This document shows, piece after piece, positions 1 through 7,945 of a stretch of 64,000 nt of DNA; position 1 is the stretch's first letter; each line of letters starts with the position of its first letter. The notes below the pieces were generated by a model. The model saw only the letters and a list, made by a program, of their open reading frames with translations. It did not search any database and was not told the DNA's origin. The DNA lies in contig JBMHCT010000043.1 in the NCBI GenBank assembly GCA_049889775.1, forward strand, positions 124,001 through 188,000, given 5' to 3'. A program made the translations under genes and the position numbers. The DNA comes from Jejuia sp049889775. GTDB lineage: Bacteria > Bacteroidota > Bacteroidia > Flavobacteriales > Flavobacteriaceae.

Positions 1-2373
1 TCTGCTGAAGATTGGAATTCGTTTTCCTCTGAAAAACAACAACAAATATTATTACAATATAGATTAACATATTTAGCGGAAACAGAAGTGAATTGGTGTC
101 CTGCTTTAGGAACTGTTTTAGCTAATGATGAAATAGTTAATGGTGTTTCAGAACGTGGTGGTCATCCAGTGATTCGTAAAAAAATGACCCAATGGAGTAT
201 GCGTATTTCTGCTTATGCTGAACGCTTACTTCAAGGTTTAGATAAAATTGATTGGACAGATTCCTTAAAGGAAAGTCAGCGCAATTGGATTGGAAAATCG
301 GTTGGCGCACAAGTGGAATTCAGAATTCAGAATTCAGAATTCAGAATTAGTGTATTCACCACAAGACCAGATACCATTTTTGGTGTAAGTTTTATGACAC
401 TTGCACCAGAGCATGATTTGGTACCACAAATCACAACGCCTGAACAAAAAGCCGAGGTTGAAGCCTATATTGAAGCTACTGCAAAACGAAGTGAGCGAGA
501 TCGAATGGCAGATGTAAAAACCATTACGGGAGCATTTACTGGAGCGTATGCAGAACATCCGTTCACCAAAGAGCCTATCCCAATTTGGATTGGAGATTAT
601 GTTTTAGCTGGTTATGGAACAGGAGCTGTAATGTCAGTGCCATGTGGCGATCAGCGTGATTATGATTTTGCGAAGCATTTTAATATTTCGATTCCGAATA
701 TTTTTGAAGGCGTTGATATTTCAGAAGAAGCATTTGCTGATAAAGATAAAACCATTATTGCTAATAGTGATTTCCTTGACGGATTGAATTATAAAAAAGC
801 AACAAAACGAGCCATTTACGAATTGGAGCAAATTGAACAAGGTAAAGGCAAAACCAATTACCGATTAAGAGATGCAGTGTTTAGTCGTCAGCGCTATTGG
901 GGAGAGCCATTTCCCGTGTATTATGATGAGAGCGGAATGCCACAAATGATTGATGACAAGTTTTTACCATTAGAATTACCTGAAGTTGATAAATATCTAC
1001 CGACTGAAACGGGAGAACCTCCTTTAGGAAACGCCAAAAAATGGCACTGGTTGCAATATGGAGACAAGGCGGAAATCGTGTCTAAAGAAGAGTTTGAAAA
1101 TTCCTCCCCCGCGGGGAGGCTAGGTGGTGCTATTGAATTGAACACCATGCCTGGGTGGGCAGGAAGTTCGTGGTACTTTAACCGCTATATGGATGCCAAC
1201 AATCCAGATGAATTTGCAAGTAAAGAAGCCCTTGACTATTGGCAAGATGTAGATTTATATATTGGCGGCAGTGAGCATGCTACAGGTCACTTATTGTATT
1301 CACGTTTTTGGCAAAAGTTTTTATTTGATAAAGGTCTTGTGCCAACAGATGAATATGCTAAAAAGTTGATTAACCAAGGTATGATTTTGGGAACTAGTGC
1401 TTTTCTAAATTATGTAATTGTAAACTCACCTGACTCAAAAACAAAATTTCATATTGCAATATCATATGACAACACGAACAATTTTGAAGAGATTATCAAA
1501 TTGCACTTGAAAAACACTAATCGTGATGGATATAAATTCCACGATTTGTATAAAGTCCATGTAGATGTTTCACTAGTGAATTCTTCAAATGAATTGGATA
1601 TTGAAAAGTTTAAGAAATGGCAGCCGCATTTTGCTAAGACTGAATTCCTAGACAATGAAAATAATACATTTACTGTCGAAAGGGACGTGGAAAAAATGTC
1701 CAAATCCAAATACAATGTGGTCAATCCAGATGATATTGTTGCAGATTATGGCGCAGACAGTTTACGTCTCTATGAAATGTTCCTTGGCCCATTAGAACAA
1801 TACAAACCTTGGAATACAGCGGGTATTACAGGCGTACACTCTTTCTTGAAGAAATTATGGAAGTTATATGTTGACGATAATGGATTAAAAGTTAAAGATG
1901 CAGCACCAACAAAGGACAATTTAAAAACGCTTCATAAAACCATCAAAAAGGTTCAGGAAGATATTGAGAACTTCTCGTTCAATACATCGGTGTCTACCTT
2001 TATGATTGCGGTAAATGAATTAACGTCTCAAAAGTGTACTTCAAAAGACATATTAGAACCGCTTTTAGTTTTAATTTCACCTTATGCACCACATATTGCA
2101 GAGGAACTTTGGGAAAAACTAGGGAACAGCGAGTCGATTTCTACTGCACCATTTCCAGAATTTGATGAAAGTCATTTAGTAGAAAGCAGTAAAAACTACC
2201 CAATTTCTTTCAATGGTAAAATGCGTTTCACGATGGAATTACCGTTAGATATGAGTAAAGATGAGATTGAAAAAGCGGTATTAGAAAATGAAAAAACCCA
2301 AGATCAGCTTCAAGGTAGAACACCTAAAAAAGTGATTGTGGTGCCAGGGAAAATTGTAAATATTGTTGGGTAA
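1..2373 (+). CDS. leuS: Leucyl-tRNA synthetase, 5' end outside window
   Basis: Charges tRNA-Leu with leucine in the cytoplasm. The reading frame is open from base 1, so the N-terminal part with HIGH lies upstream; the GTG at 88 is an internal codon, not a start. Visible landmarks are the editing-domain motif TTRPDTIFG, DYVLAGYGTGAVM, the ELNTMPGWAGSSW block and KMSKS at window residues 565-569, followed by the anticodon-binding domain. The Bacteroidota-type insertion before KMSKS is present. Two stretches look foreign: a 7-bp tandem repeat coding EFRIQNSEFRIS (316-350), and a GC-rich palindrome coding SSPAGRLGG (1103-1119). Both keep the frame. The stop overlaps the next start (TAATG). Confidence 0.97.
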   Translation, partial: SAEDWNSFSSEKQQQILLQYRLTYLAETEVNWCPALGTVLANDEIVNGVSERGGHPVIRKKMTQWSMRISAYAERLLQGLDKIDWTDSLKESQRNWIGKSVGAQVEFRIQNSEFRISVFTTRPDTIFGVSFMTLAPEHDLVPQITTPEQKAEVEAYIEATAKRSERDRMADVKTITGAFTGAYAEHPFTKEPIPIWIGDYVLAGYGTGAVMSVPCGDQRDYDFAKHFNISIPNIFEGVDISEEAFADKDKTIIANSDFLDGLNYKKATKRAIYELEQIEQGKGKTNYRLRDAVFSRQRYWGEPFPVYYDESGMPQMIDDKFLPLELPEVDKYLPTETGEPPLGNAKKWHWLQYGDKAEIVSKEEFENSSPAGRLGGAIELNTMPGWAGSSWYFNRYMDANNPDEFASKEALDYWQDVDLYIGGSEHATGHLLYSRFWQKFLFDKGLVPTDEYAKKLINQGMILGTSAFLNYVIVNSPDSKTKFHIAISYDNTNNFEEIIKLHLKNTNRDGYKFHDLYKVHVDVSLVNSSNELDIEKFKKWQPHFAKTEFLDNENNTFTVERDVEKMSKSKYNVVNPDDIVADYGADSLRLYEMFLGPLEQYKPWNTAGITGVHSFLKKLWKLYVDDNGLKVKDAAPTKDNLKTLHKTIKKVQEDIENFSFNTSVSTFMIAVNELTSQKCTSKDILEPLLVLISPYAPHIAEELWEKLGNSESISTAPFPEFDESHLVESSKNYPISFNGKMRFTMELPLDMSKDEIEKAVLENEKTQDQLQGRTPKKVIVVPGKIVNIVG
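316..350. repeat. Heptanucleotide tandem repeat inside leuS
   Basis: Five consecutive copies of GAATTCA, the last changed to GAATTAG. Three copies make 21 bases, so translation gives a 7-residue period (EFRIQNS). It sits just before the TTRPDTIFG editing motif. Because the unit is not a multiple of three, gain or loss of one copy would shift the leuS frame. Confidence 0.9.
1103..1119. repeat. Family D palindrome inserted in leuS
   Basis: CCTCCCC-CGC-GGGGAGG, a perfect 7-bp inverted repeat, followed by CTAGGTGGTGC. It is far more GC-rich than its surroundings and resembles the palindromes at 10917-10931 and 55112-55180. It is translated as part of SSPAGRLGG immediately before the conserved ELNTMPGWAGSSW block, in a loop where family members vary. 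Confidence 0.75.
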
Positions 2374-2699
2374 TGAAGTACATTTATAACGTTACAGCAA
2401 ACATAGATGAATCCATTCACGAGGAGTGGTTGGCATGGATAAAGGAGCATATTCCACAAGTGTTGGGAACCAGGAAGTTTGAAAAAGCGACTTTAACTAA
2501 AGTGTTGGTGGAAGAAGATATGGGAGGCTTAACGTATTCCATTCAATATCAAAGTTATTCAAGAGCAGCTTTGGATAAATTTTATGAGGAAGATGCTCCT
2601 AAATTTAGAGCTGAGGCTTTGAAATTATTCGCAGATAAAATGTTAGCATTTAGAACTGAACTTCAAATTATTGATGAGTATACAGTGAGTTTTAAATAA
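2373..2699 (+). CDS. DUF4286 family protein
   Basis: A 108-residue soluble protein with the MKYIYNVT start and a compact alpha/beta composition, matching the DUF4286 family of Bacteroidota; no biochemical role is known to me. No signal peptide or membrane segment is visible. Its ATG shares the A of the leuS stop (TAATG), so it is translationally coupled to leuS. rsmA follows after 33 bases, so leuS, this gene and rsmA probably form one transcript. Confidence 0.85.
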   Translation: MKYIYNVTANIDESIHEEWLAWIKEHIPQVLGTRKFEKATLTKVLVEEDMGGLTYSIQYQSYSRAALDKFYEEDAPKFRAEALKLFADKMLAFRTELQIIDEYTVSFK

Positions 2700-2732
2700 G
2701 GCTAACCGCTAAAGGCCAATACCCAAAATCTA

Positions 2733-3509
2733 ATGAGCGTAAAAGCAAAAAAACACTTAGGGCAACATTTTTTAAGAGATGAAAACATAGCCGAAAAAAT
2801 AGCTGATACATTATCTCTAAACGGATACAAAAACGTGTTGGAGATTGGTCCGGGTATGGCTGTGCTTACTAAGTATTTGCTTAAAAAAGACATCACCACT
2901 TATGTTATTGAAATCGATTCGGAATCTGTAGAATATTTACAAGCTAATTATTTGAATCTTGCACCTAGAATCATAGAAAAAGACTTCTTGAAATATGATT
3001 TGAATGAAGTATTCAAAGGAGACCCTTTAGCCATTATTGGTAACTTTCCATACAACATTTCATCACAAATTGTCTTTAAAACTATAGAAATGCACAACCA
3101 AATTCCTGAGTTTTCCGGAATGTTTCAAAAAGAAGTTGCCCAACGTATATGTGCCAAAGAAGGGAATAAAACATATGGTATATTATCGGTTTTAGCACAA
3201 GCATTTTATAAGGCGGAGTATTTATTCACGGTGCCACCTTTAGTATTTGATCCGCCACCAAAGGTTGATTCTGGCGTACTAAGACTCACCAGAAAAGAGA
3301 ATTATAAATTACCTTGCGATGAAAAACTATTCTTCAAAGTTGTAAAAGCAGGGTTCCAACAACGCCGAAAAACACTTCGTAACAGTTTAAAAACATTTGA
3401 TTTGAGTGATAATTTAAAAGCAAATGTTATATTTGGCAAGCGTCCTGAACAACTTCCAGTTGAGGAGTTTATTCAACTCACGAAATTGATAGAAGAAGAT
3501 CGCAAATAA
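2733..3509 (+). CDS. rsmA: 16S rRNA (adenine(1518)-N6/adenine(1519)-N6)-dimethyltransferase
   Basis: KsgA/RsmA methylates two adjacent adenosines in helix 45 of 16S rRNA late in 30S assembly, using S-adenosylmethionine. The 258 residues carry the family start KKHLGQHFL, the SAM-binding motif VLEIGPGMAVLT (around residue 38) and the catalytic NFPYNISS block (around residue 105; most relatives have NLPYNIS). The C-terminal helical domain with QRRKTLRNSL is complete. Length is normal. It follows DUF4286 and precedes mgtE on the same strand. Confidence 0.97.
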   Translation: MSVKAKKHLGQHFLRDENIAEKIADTLSLNGYKNVLEIGPGMAVLTKYLLKKDITTYVIEIDSESVEYLQANYLNLAPRIIEKDFLKYDLNEVFKGDPLAIIGNFPYNISSQIVFKTIEMHNQIPEFSGMFQKEVAQRICAKEGNKTYGILSVLAQAFYKAEYLFTVPPLVFDPPPKVDSGVLRLTRKENYKLPCDEKLFFKVVKAGFQQRRKTLRNSLKTFDLSDNLKANVIFGKRPEQLPVEEFIQLTKLIEEDRK

Positions 3510-3528
3510 GCATCAAGTTTTTTAGTTC

Positions 3529-3550
3529 AAATGTACTTTTAGGTACATTT
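3529..3550 (+). promoter_or_regulatory. Hairpin between rsmA and mgtE
   Basis: AAATGTAC and GTACATTT form a perfect 8-bp stem in the 55-base gap. There is no long T-run after it, so it is a poor terminator; it may be an mRNA processing or stability element or an mgtE leader hairpin. No M-box-type Mg2+ riboswitch is recognisable. Confidence 0.4.
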
Positions 3551-3564
3551 TAGAAGTCAAGTTG

Positions 3565-4938
3565 ATGGAAGAAGATAAAGAAAACATACAATTTGAGCTA
3601 ACCGATGAATTATTGTCGCAGGTTGAAGTGCTTGTTGAGGAGCAAGAAGACCTAGAACTTCAAAAGCTGCTAATAGACTTTCATTACGCCGATATTGCGG
3701 AAATTCTGGATGAATTGAATCTAGAACAGGCTATCTATGTGATTAAATTATTGGATTCTGAGACCACGTCAGACATCTTAATGGAGCTTGATGAAGATAA
3801 TCGAGAGAAAGTCCTAAAGAACCTTACTGCTAAAGAAATTGCTGAAGAAGTTGAGGAATTAGATACCGATGACGCAGCCGATATAATTGCAGAACTTCCT
3901 GAGGAACGCCAACAAGCTGTAATAGACAGAATTGAAGACGAGGAGCATAAAGAAGAAATTCAAGAGCTTCTTGCTTATGAAGAGGATACAGCTGGTGGTT
4001 TAATGGCGAAGGAATTAGTGAAAGTTTATGAAACTTGGACGGTAGCCGGTTGTATGCGTCGCATTAGAGGGCAAGCTAAGGAAGTTACACGAGTGCATTC
4101 CATATATGTAGTAAATAAGGAAGAGAGACTTATCGGTAGATTATCTTTAAAGGACTTAATTGTTGCCAAAAGCGAGCAAAAAATTTCAGATTTAGTAAAA
4201 GTAAATGTAGATTATGTTTACGATCATGAAGATGCTGAAGAGGTTGCTAAAGTTATGGCTAAGTACGATTTGGAAGCTATTCCAGTAGTAGATCAGAATA
4301 AGACACTTCTAGGTAGAATTACCATCGATGACATTGTAGATGTATTAAAAGAAGAAGCTGATAAAGATTACCAAATGGCAGCAGGTATTACTGGTGATGT
4401 TGATTCTGATGATAGTATTTTACAGCTGACTCGTGCTCGTCTGCCTTGGTTGTTTTTGGGATTAATTGGTGGTATTGGAGCTTTCGTGATTATGGAAGGT
4501 TTTAAAGGTTTGTTCACAGGCGAAGCCATAATTCTATTCTTTTTTACACCATTAATTGCGGCTATGGCGGGTAATGTAGGAGTACAATCTAGTGCAATTA
4601 TTGTGCAAGGTTTAGCGAATGATGATGTAAAAGGAAGCATTAATAGTCGCCTTTTAAAAGAAATGCTACTTGCCGCATTAAACGGTATTATTTTGGCGAT
4701 TTTCTTGTTTATTTTTGTCTGGATATTTGAAGGTGAAATCAATACTGCATTGGCTATTTCGGTATCTCTAGTTGTAGTTATAATTGTTGCAGGCCTTATT
4801 GGTACGTTTGTACCTCTATTTCTTAATAAGAGAGGTATCGATCCCGCAATAGCAACGGGTCCTTTTATTACCACCAGTAACGATATTTTAGGAATTTTAC
4901 TCTATTTCTGGATTGCTAAATTAATTCTTGGTATTTAG
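3565..4938 (+). CDS. mgtE: Magnesium transporter MgtE
   Basis: Mg2+ channel/transporter of the inner membrane. Residues 1-130 are the acidic helical N domain, about 130-255 hold two CBS domains (EEDTAGGLMAKELV, then the VVDQNKTLLGRIT repeat), and 285-457 form a five-helix membrane domain containing AGNVGVQSSAIIVQG, the conserved pore motif. I start it at the ATG at 3565 rather than the in-frame TTG one codon upstream, giving 457 residues, normal for MgtE. A family A repeat starts 4 bases after the stop. Confidence 0.95.
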   Translation: MEEDKENIQFELTDELLSQVEVLVEEQEDLELQKLLIDFHYADIAEILDELNLEQAIYVIKLLDSETTSDILMELDEDNREKVLKNLTAKEIAEEVEELDTDDAADIIAELPEERQQAVIDRIEDEEHKEEIQELLAYEEDTAGGLMAKELVKVYETWTVAGCMRRIRGQAKEVTRVHSIYVVNKEERLIGRLSLKDLIVAKSEQKISDLVKVNVDYVYDHEDAEEVAKVMAKYDLEAIPVVDQNKTLLGRITIDDIVDVLKEEADKDYQMAAGITGDVDSDDSILQLTRARLPWLFLGLIGGIGAFVIMEGFKGLFTGEAIILFFFTPLIAAMAGNVGVQSSAIIVQGLANDDVKGSINSRLLKEMLLAALNGIILAIFLFIFVWIFEGEINTALAISVSLVVVIIVAGLIGTFVPLFLNKRGIDPAIATGPFITTSNDILGILLYFWIAKLILGI

Positions 4939-4942
4939 TATT

Positions 4943-5068
4943 TGGGCGTTACCCTCGATGATACTCCAGAAAGTTTTAAGAAATTTTTGTGCTCGGGTCG
5001 GGCTTTCCACTAATAGTTTTGGCTCGATGCGCGCCTCACCAAAAGCTGCCGCTACAATCCCTAACGTG
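4943..5068 (+). repeat. Family A element, copy 1 (long form)
   Basis: Starts with GGGCGTTACCCTCGATG, has the central block TGCTCGGGTCGGGCTTT and ends with CAATCCCTAACGTG. The outer GCGTTA/TAACG blocks are inverted. It begins right after the mgtE stop. The long subtype shares its 5' arm (ACCCTCGATG) and its GCCGCTACAATCCC end with copy 4 at 56651-56863. No credible coding sequence lies in it. Confidence 0.8.
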
Positions 5069-5080
5069 TCACTCATATAC

Positions 5081-5116
5081 AAAAAAGCGCAACTAGCAAA
5101 TTGCCAACTACGCTTT
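5081..5116 (-). terminator. Probable terminator of the thiamine TonB receptor
   Basis: Read on the minus strand, AAAGCG pairs with CGCTTT across an imperfectly paired interior, followed by a run of six T. It lies about 30 bases past the receptor stop. Confidence 0.5.
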
Positions 5117-5143
5117 GTAATCAATATCCCTTGATTAAAAATT

Positions 5144-7276
5144 TTAAAATTTTAAAGTAGCTCCTAGTAAAAAGTTTGTTGTAGCCTGCGGGTAATATCC
5201 AGCACCTTCAATAGTGGTAGTTACATTAGGTTCAGACCATGTGTCATCAAAGGTGAAAAAATAACCGTTTGATACGTATTCTACATTAAAAATATTATTC
5301 ACCAATCCAGAAAGTATAATCGACTTAAAGATTGATTTTGGTTTGATTTCATAATTAATATTAAAATCGTTGATGAAATAGCTATCCAATTTTGAAGCCT
5401 CAGAATCAATATTACCCATATACTGCTCACTTACATACTTGCTTAAAAGTGATAGTTGCAATCCTTCAGCAGGAAAAAAATTAAGAGCATTTCCAATCAC
5501 TAAATTTGGAGAAAAAGAAATGTTAGTATCACCTAAATTTTCAAGAACACCATCTCGTTGAAAATTAAAATCTCTGTTTTTATTGGTGCTTAATGCAACA
5601 TTTGTTGATGTGCTAAAGAAATCAGAAACCTGAATATTGGCATCAACTTCCAAACCAAGTCTGTAACTTTTACCACTTGTAGCGCGTAACGGACTTCCAA
5701 CATCATCCAAAGCACCGGTTAACACTAACTGATTTTGGTAAAACATATAGTATAAGTTGGTGCTAATTGCCATTTTTTGACTATTGTAACGCCAACCTAA
5801 TTCAATGTCGTTGAGGGTTTCATTTTCAGTAACACCATTTTCAAAATCATCTCTATTAGGTTCCCTATTTGCTCTAGCATAAGATCCGTATAAGCTATTG
5901 TAATCGTTTAACTTAAAGGTTAAACCTGCTTTAGGGTTAAAAAAGTTAAACGTAGCATTTGTAACAAATATATCTCTATCAGAGTTTAAGCCATTTGTTT
6001 TATAGCGTACAAAACGTCCTTGTAAATCTACATATCCTGTTAGTTGTTCCGTTATGTTAAAAGTAGCTTTTGAGAAAACACTAAAATCGTTCTTGGTTGC
6101 ATCACCATCATAGTAACGGTCTCTTATGTTTGTATTTGGCGTCAAATCACTTCCCCAAATTACCTCTCCAAAATGATCCCCGGTATAGCTACTTAAGGAC
6201 AAGCCAGTAATTATTTCAACTCCTAAATCTTTATAAGTAACGTTGGCATTCAATACATGAAAATCGTTATCTAACCAACGTCTCACTATAACATCAGATC
6301 CATCAGTGATTAAATTGGCAAAGTCTTCGGCAGATTCTTCAGGTTTATATTGTTCAAAATAGCCTTTACCTTTAGTATAGTTTAAACCTAGGTTTGTGGA
6401 CCAACGATTATCAAATCTTTGGTTCCAATGGAATTGGTAATGATCTTGCCAATAATTATCTGTTTCATTTTCATAAGTGTATGGGTTTTGTCTTCTGTTT
6501 TCTTGCAGTTGTTCTGCAGTTAAACCAAACCAAGATTGATATGTGCGTTCTTCATTACCAAAAGTTAACACCTTAATCAAAGTGTTATCATCTTTAAAAA
6601 TCCCTTGAAGGAAGTACGATTTTAAATCGGTAAATGCACGATCTACATAACCATCTGAATCAATTTTTGAAAAACGACCAGATACTTCAAAGTGATCATT
6701 GATTAACCCTGTACTTAATTTTACCGTGTGTTTTCTTGTGTTGAAACTGCCAAAACTATTGGAAATTTCGCCATTAGCTTCTTTAGAAAACGCATCGGTT
6801 AATAGGTTTAAACTTGCTCCAAAAGCACCAGACCCATTTGTTGAGGTTCCTACACCACGCTGTAGCTGCAAGCTTTCTGTAGATGACGCGAAATCTCCTA
6901 AGTTTACCCAAAATGTGCCTTGACTTTCAGGGTCGTTATAAGGAATTCCGTTAATAGTTACATTTACTCTGGTTGCATCTGTACCACGCACACGAATTCC
7001 TGTGTATCCAATTCCTGCACCAGCATCACTAGTGGTGACTACAGAAGGCAAATAATTAAGTAAAATAGGAATGTCTTGCCCTAAATTACGCTTTGCTAAT
7101 TCTTCTTTAGAAACGTTGGAGTGGGTGATTGGAGCATCAGCCTCTACACGAACTGCTTTTACTAAAACTTCGTCAAGCTTTTCAGTTTTTGTAGAATCTT
7201 GAGTTTTTTGATTTTGTTGTGCCTGTGCACTGACCGATAGCACAAAAAGTGCTAAAAAAAGAAATAAATTTTTCAT
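5144..7276 (-). CDS. TonB-dependent receptor, predicted thiamine importer
   Basis: A 710-residue outer-membrane receptor. Residues 1-19 form a signal peptide ending in AQA. The plug domain spans about 35-160 (VLVKAVRVEADAP, then GIRVRGTDATRVNVTINGIP), followed by a 22-strand barrel ending in an aromatic-rich strand (FLLGATLKF). There is no carboxypeptidase-like N-domain, unlike the receptor at 19967-22813. The substrate comes from context: a TPP riboswitch precedes it, and PnuC plus a thiamine-binding protein lie upstream on the same strand. Rodionov and colleagues described riboswitch-linked outer-membrane receptors (OMR1) for thiamine in Bacteroidota. It has its own promoter, so it is not simply the tail of the upstream operon. 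Confidence 0.9.
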   Translation of the reverse strand: MKNLFLFLALFVLSVSAQAQQNQKTQDSTKTEKLDEVLVKAVRVEADAPITHSNVSKEELAKRNLGQDIPILLNYLPSVVTTSDAGAGIGYTGIRVRGTDATRVNVTINGIPYNDPESQGTFWVNLGDFASSTESLQLQRGVGTSTNGSGAFGASLNLLTDAFSKEANGEISNSFGSFNTRKHTVKLSTGLINDHFEVSGRFSKIDSDGYVDRAFTDLKSYFLQGIFKDDNTLIKVLTFGNEERTYQSWFGLTAEQLQENRRQNPYTYENETDNYWQDHYQFHWNQRFDNRWSTNLGLNYTKGKGYFEQYKPEESAEDFANLITDGSDVIVRRWLDNDFHVLNANVTYKDLGVEIITGLSLSSYTGDHFGEVIWGSDLTPNTNIRDRYYDGDATKNDFSVFSKATFNITEQLTGYVDLQGRFVRYKTNGLNSDRDIFVTNATFNFFNPKAGLTFKLNDYNSLYGSYARANREPNRDDFENGVTENETLNDIELGWRYNSQKMAISTNLYYMFYQNQLVLTGALDDVGSPLRATSGKSYRLGLEVDANIQVSDFFSTSTNVALSTNKNRDFNFQRDGVLENLGDTNISFSPNLVIGNALNFFPAEGLQLSLLSKYVSEQYMGNIDSEASKLDSYFINDFNINYEIKPKSIFKSIILSGLVNNIFNVEYVSNGYFFTFDDTWSEPNVTTTIEGAGYYPQATTNFLLGATLKF

Positions 7277-7357
7277 GTCGATTACATAAATAATAATCGA
7301 ATAAAAAGAGGTAATTATTCTTTGTTAATTAATAAAATAGTTTTCGAATTTAATTCT

Positions 7358-7396
7358 GAGATTGCCACGACGTTTTTCAAACACCTCGCAATGACG
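7358..7396. repeat. Family B half element in the TonB receptor 5' UTR
   Basis: GAGATTGCCACGACG...CTCGCAATGACG corresponds to one arm of the full family B element at 56698-56780. It lies between the TPP riboswitch and the receptor start, so it is transcribed as part of the leader. Confidence 0.7.
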
Positions 7397-7409
7397 TCTT
7401 AAATTCACA

Positions 7410-7483
7410 TTCCTAAACAGCATTACCTGTTCTAGGTTCAATGGGTATGATCTCAGCCACTATTAGGCACCCCTTTTTGAGAA
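7410..7483 (-). promoter_or_regulatory. TPP riboswitch (THI element)
   Basis: On the minus strand the order is GGGGTGCC, a short GCC/GGC P3 stem, CTGAGAT, ACCC, TGAACCT and CAGGTAATGCTG. These are the conserved THI-box blocks. P1 pairs TTCTCAAA with TTTAGGAA (one mismatch, one G-U). GGGT pairs with ACCC as P2. The predicted transcription start from the -7 box at 7489-7496 falls at the first base of P1. No clear terminator or start-codon sequestration can be assigned, since a repeat occupies the region up to the gene. Confidence 0.93.
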
Positions 7484-7488
7484 CGGTG

Positions 7489-7496
7489 CAAATGTA
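7489..7496 (-). promoter_or_regulatory. -7 box of the riboswitch transcript
   Basis: TACATTTG on the minus strand fits the Bacteroidota consensus TAnnTTTG. It is 6 bases upstream of riboswitch helix P1. The -33 element is weak (TTA instead of TTG at 19-base spacing). Confidence 0.7.
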
Positions 7497-7537
7497 CGGA
7501 CGAATTACGAATTTGTAATAATTATAATTGAAATTTT

Positions 7538-7945
7538 TTAATCAATATCAGGTTTCTTCCTATTGGTTTTTTTCTCAGATTGGTAGCGTTTGTTTTTCAA
7601 GCGCTTTCTGATTACAGATTTTGGTGTTTTTGTAGGAATACGTTCCTTTTCTTCTTCAAAAGCTAATCGTATTAAATCTAAAAAACGTCTAATAACTAAG
7701 TTTTTATTTCTGTGCTGACTTCTTGAATCGCTACATTGCAAAACCAGAATATTCTCTTTAGTTAATCTGTTTTGAAAAAAATCACGAAGCTTTGATTTTT
7801 CATCTTCATTAAAAACAGTAGATAGCTCTAAATTAAAATAAAGGTCAACTTTTGACGAAACTTTATTTACATGTTGCCCACCGCTACCTGAACTTCTAAC
7901 AGCTTTAAAAGTCAACTCTTTAATTAAAGCGGCTTCATCAAACAT
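7538..7945 (-). CDS. arfB: Peptidyl-tRNA hydrolase ArfB (ribosome rescue)
   Basis: ArfB/YaeJ enters the A site of stalled ribosomes lacking a stop codon and hydrolyses peptidyl-tRNA. The 135-residue protein has the RF-type GGQ motif in SSGSGGQHVNKVSSKVDL and a lysine/arginine-rich tail (about residues 105-135) that in this family occupies the mRNA channel. The start overlaps the DUF4301 stop as TAATG. It is the last gene of the minus-strand operon before the riboswitch promoter. Confidence 0.95.
   Translation of the reverse strand: MFDEAALIKELTFKAVRSSGSGGQHVNKVSSKVDLYFNLELSTVFNEDEKSKLRDFFQNRLTKENILVLQCSDSRSQHRNKNLVIRRFLDLIRLAFEEEKERIPTKTPKSVIRKRLKNKRYQSEKKTNRKKPDID

Noticed and set aside
3529..3550. 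Mg2+ riboswitch (M-box or ykoK) before mgtE
   Set aside because: The gap is only 55 bases and has a single simple hairpin; none of the conserved M-box blocks are present.
4368..4874. 168-residue minus-strand open frame inside mgtE
   Set aside because: Antisense shadow of the MgtE membrane domain; codon use and composition follow the complementary strand and there is no promoter.
4943..5068. Family A copy 1 as a coding ORF (68 aa frames on both strands)
   Set aside because: The frames are not kept in the other copies; the DNA blocks are conserved, not the protein.
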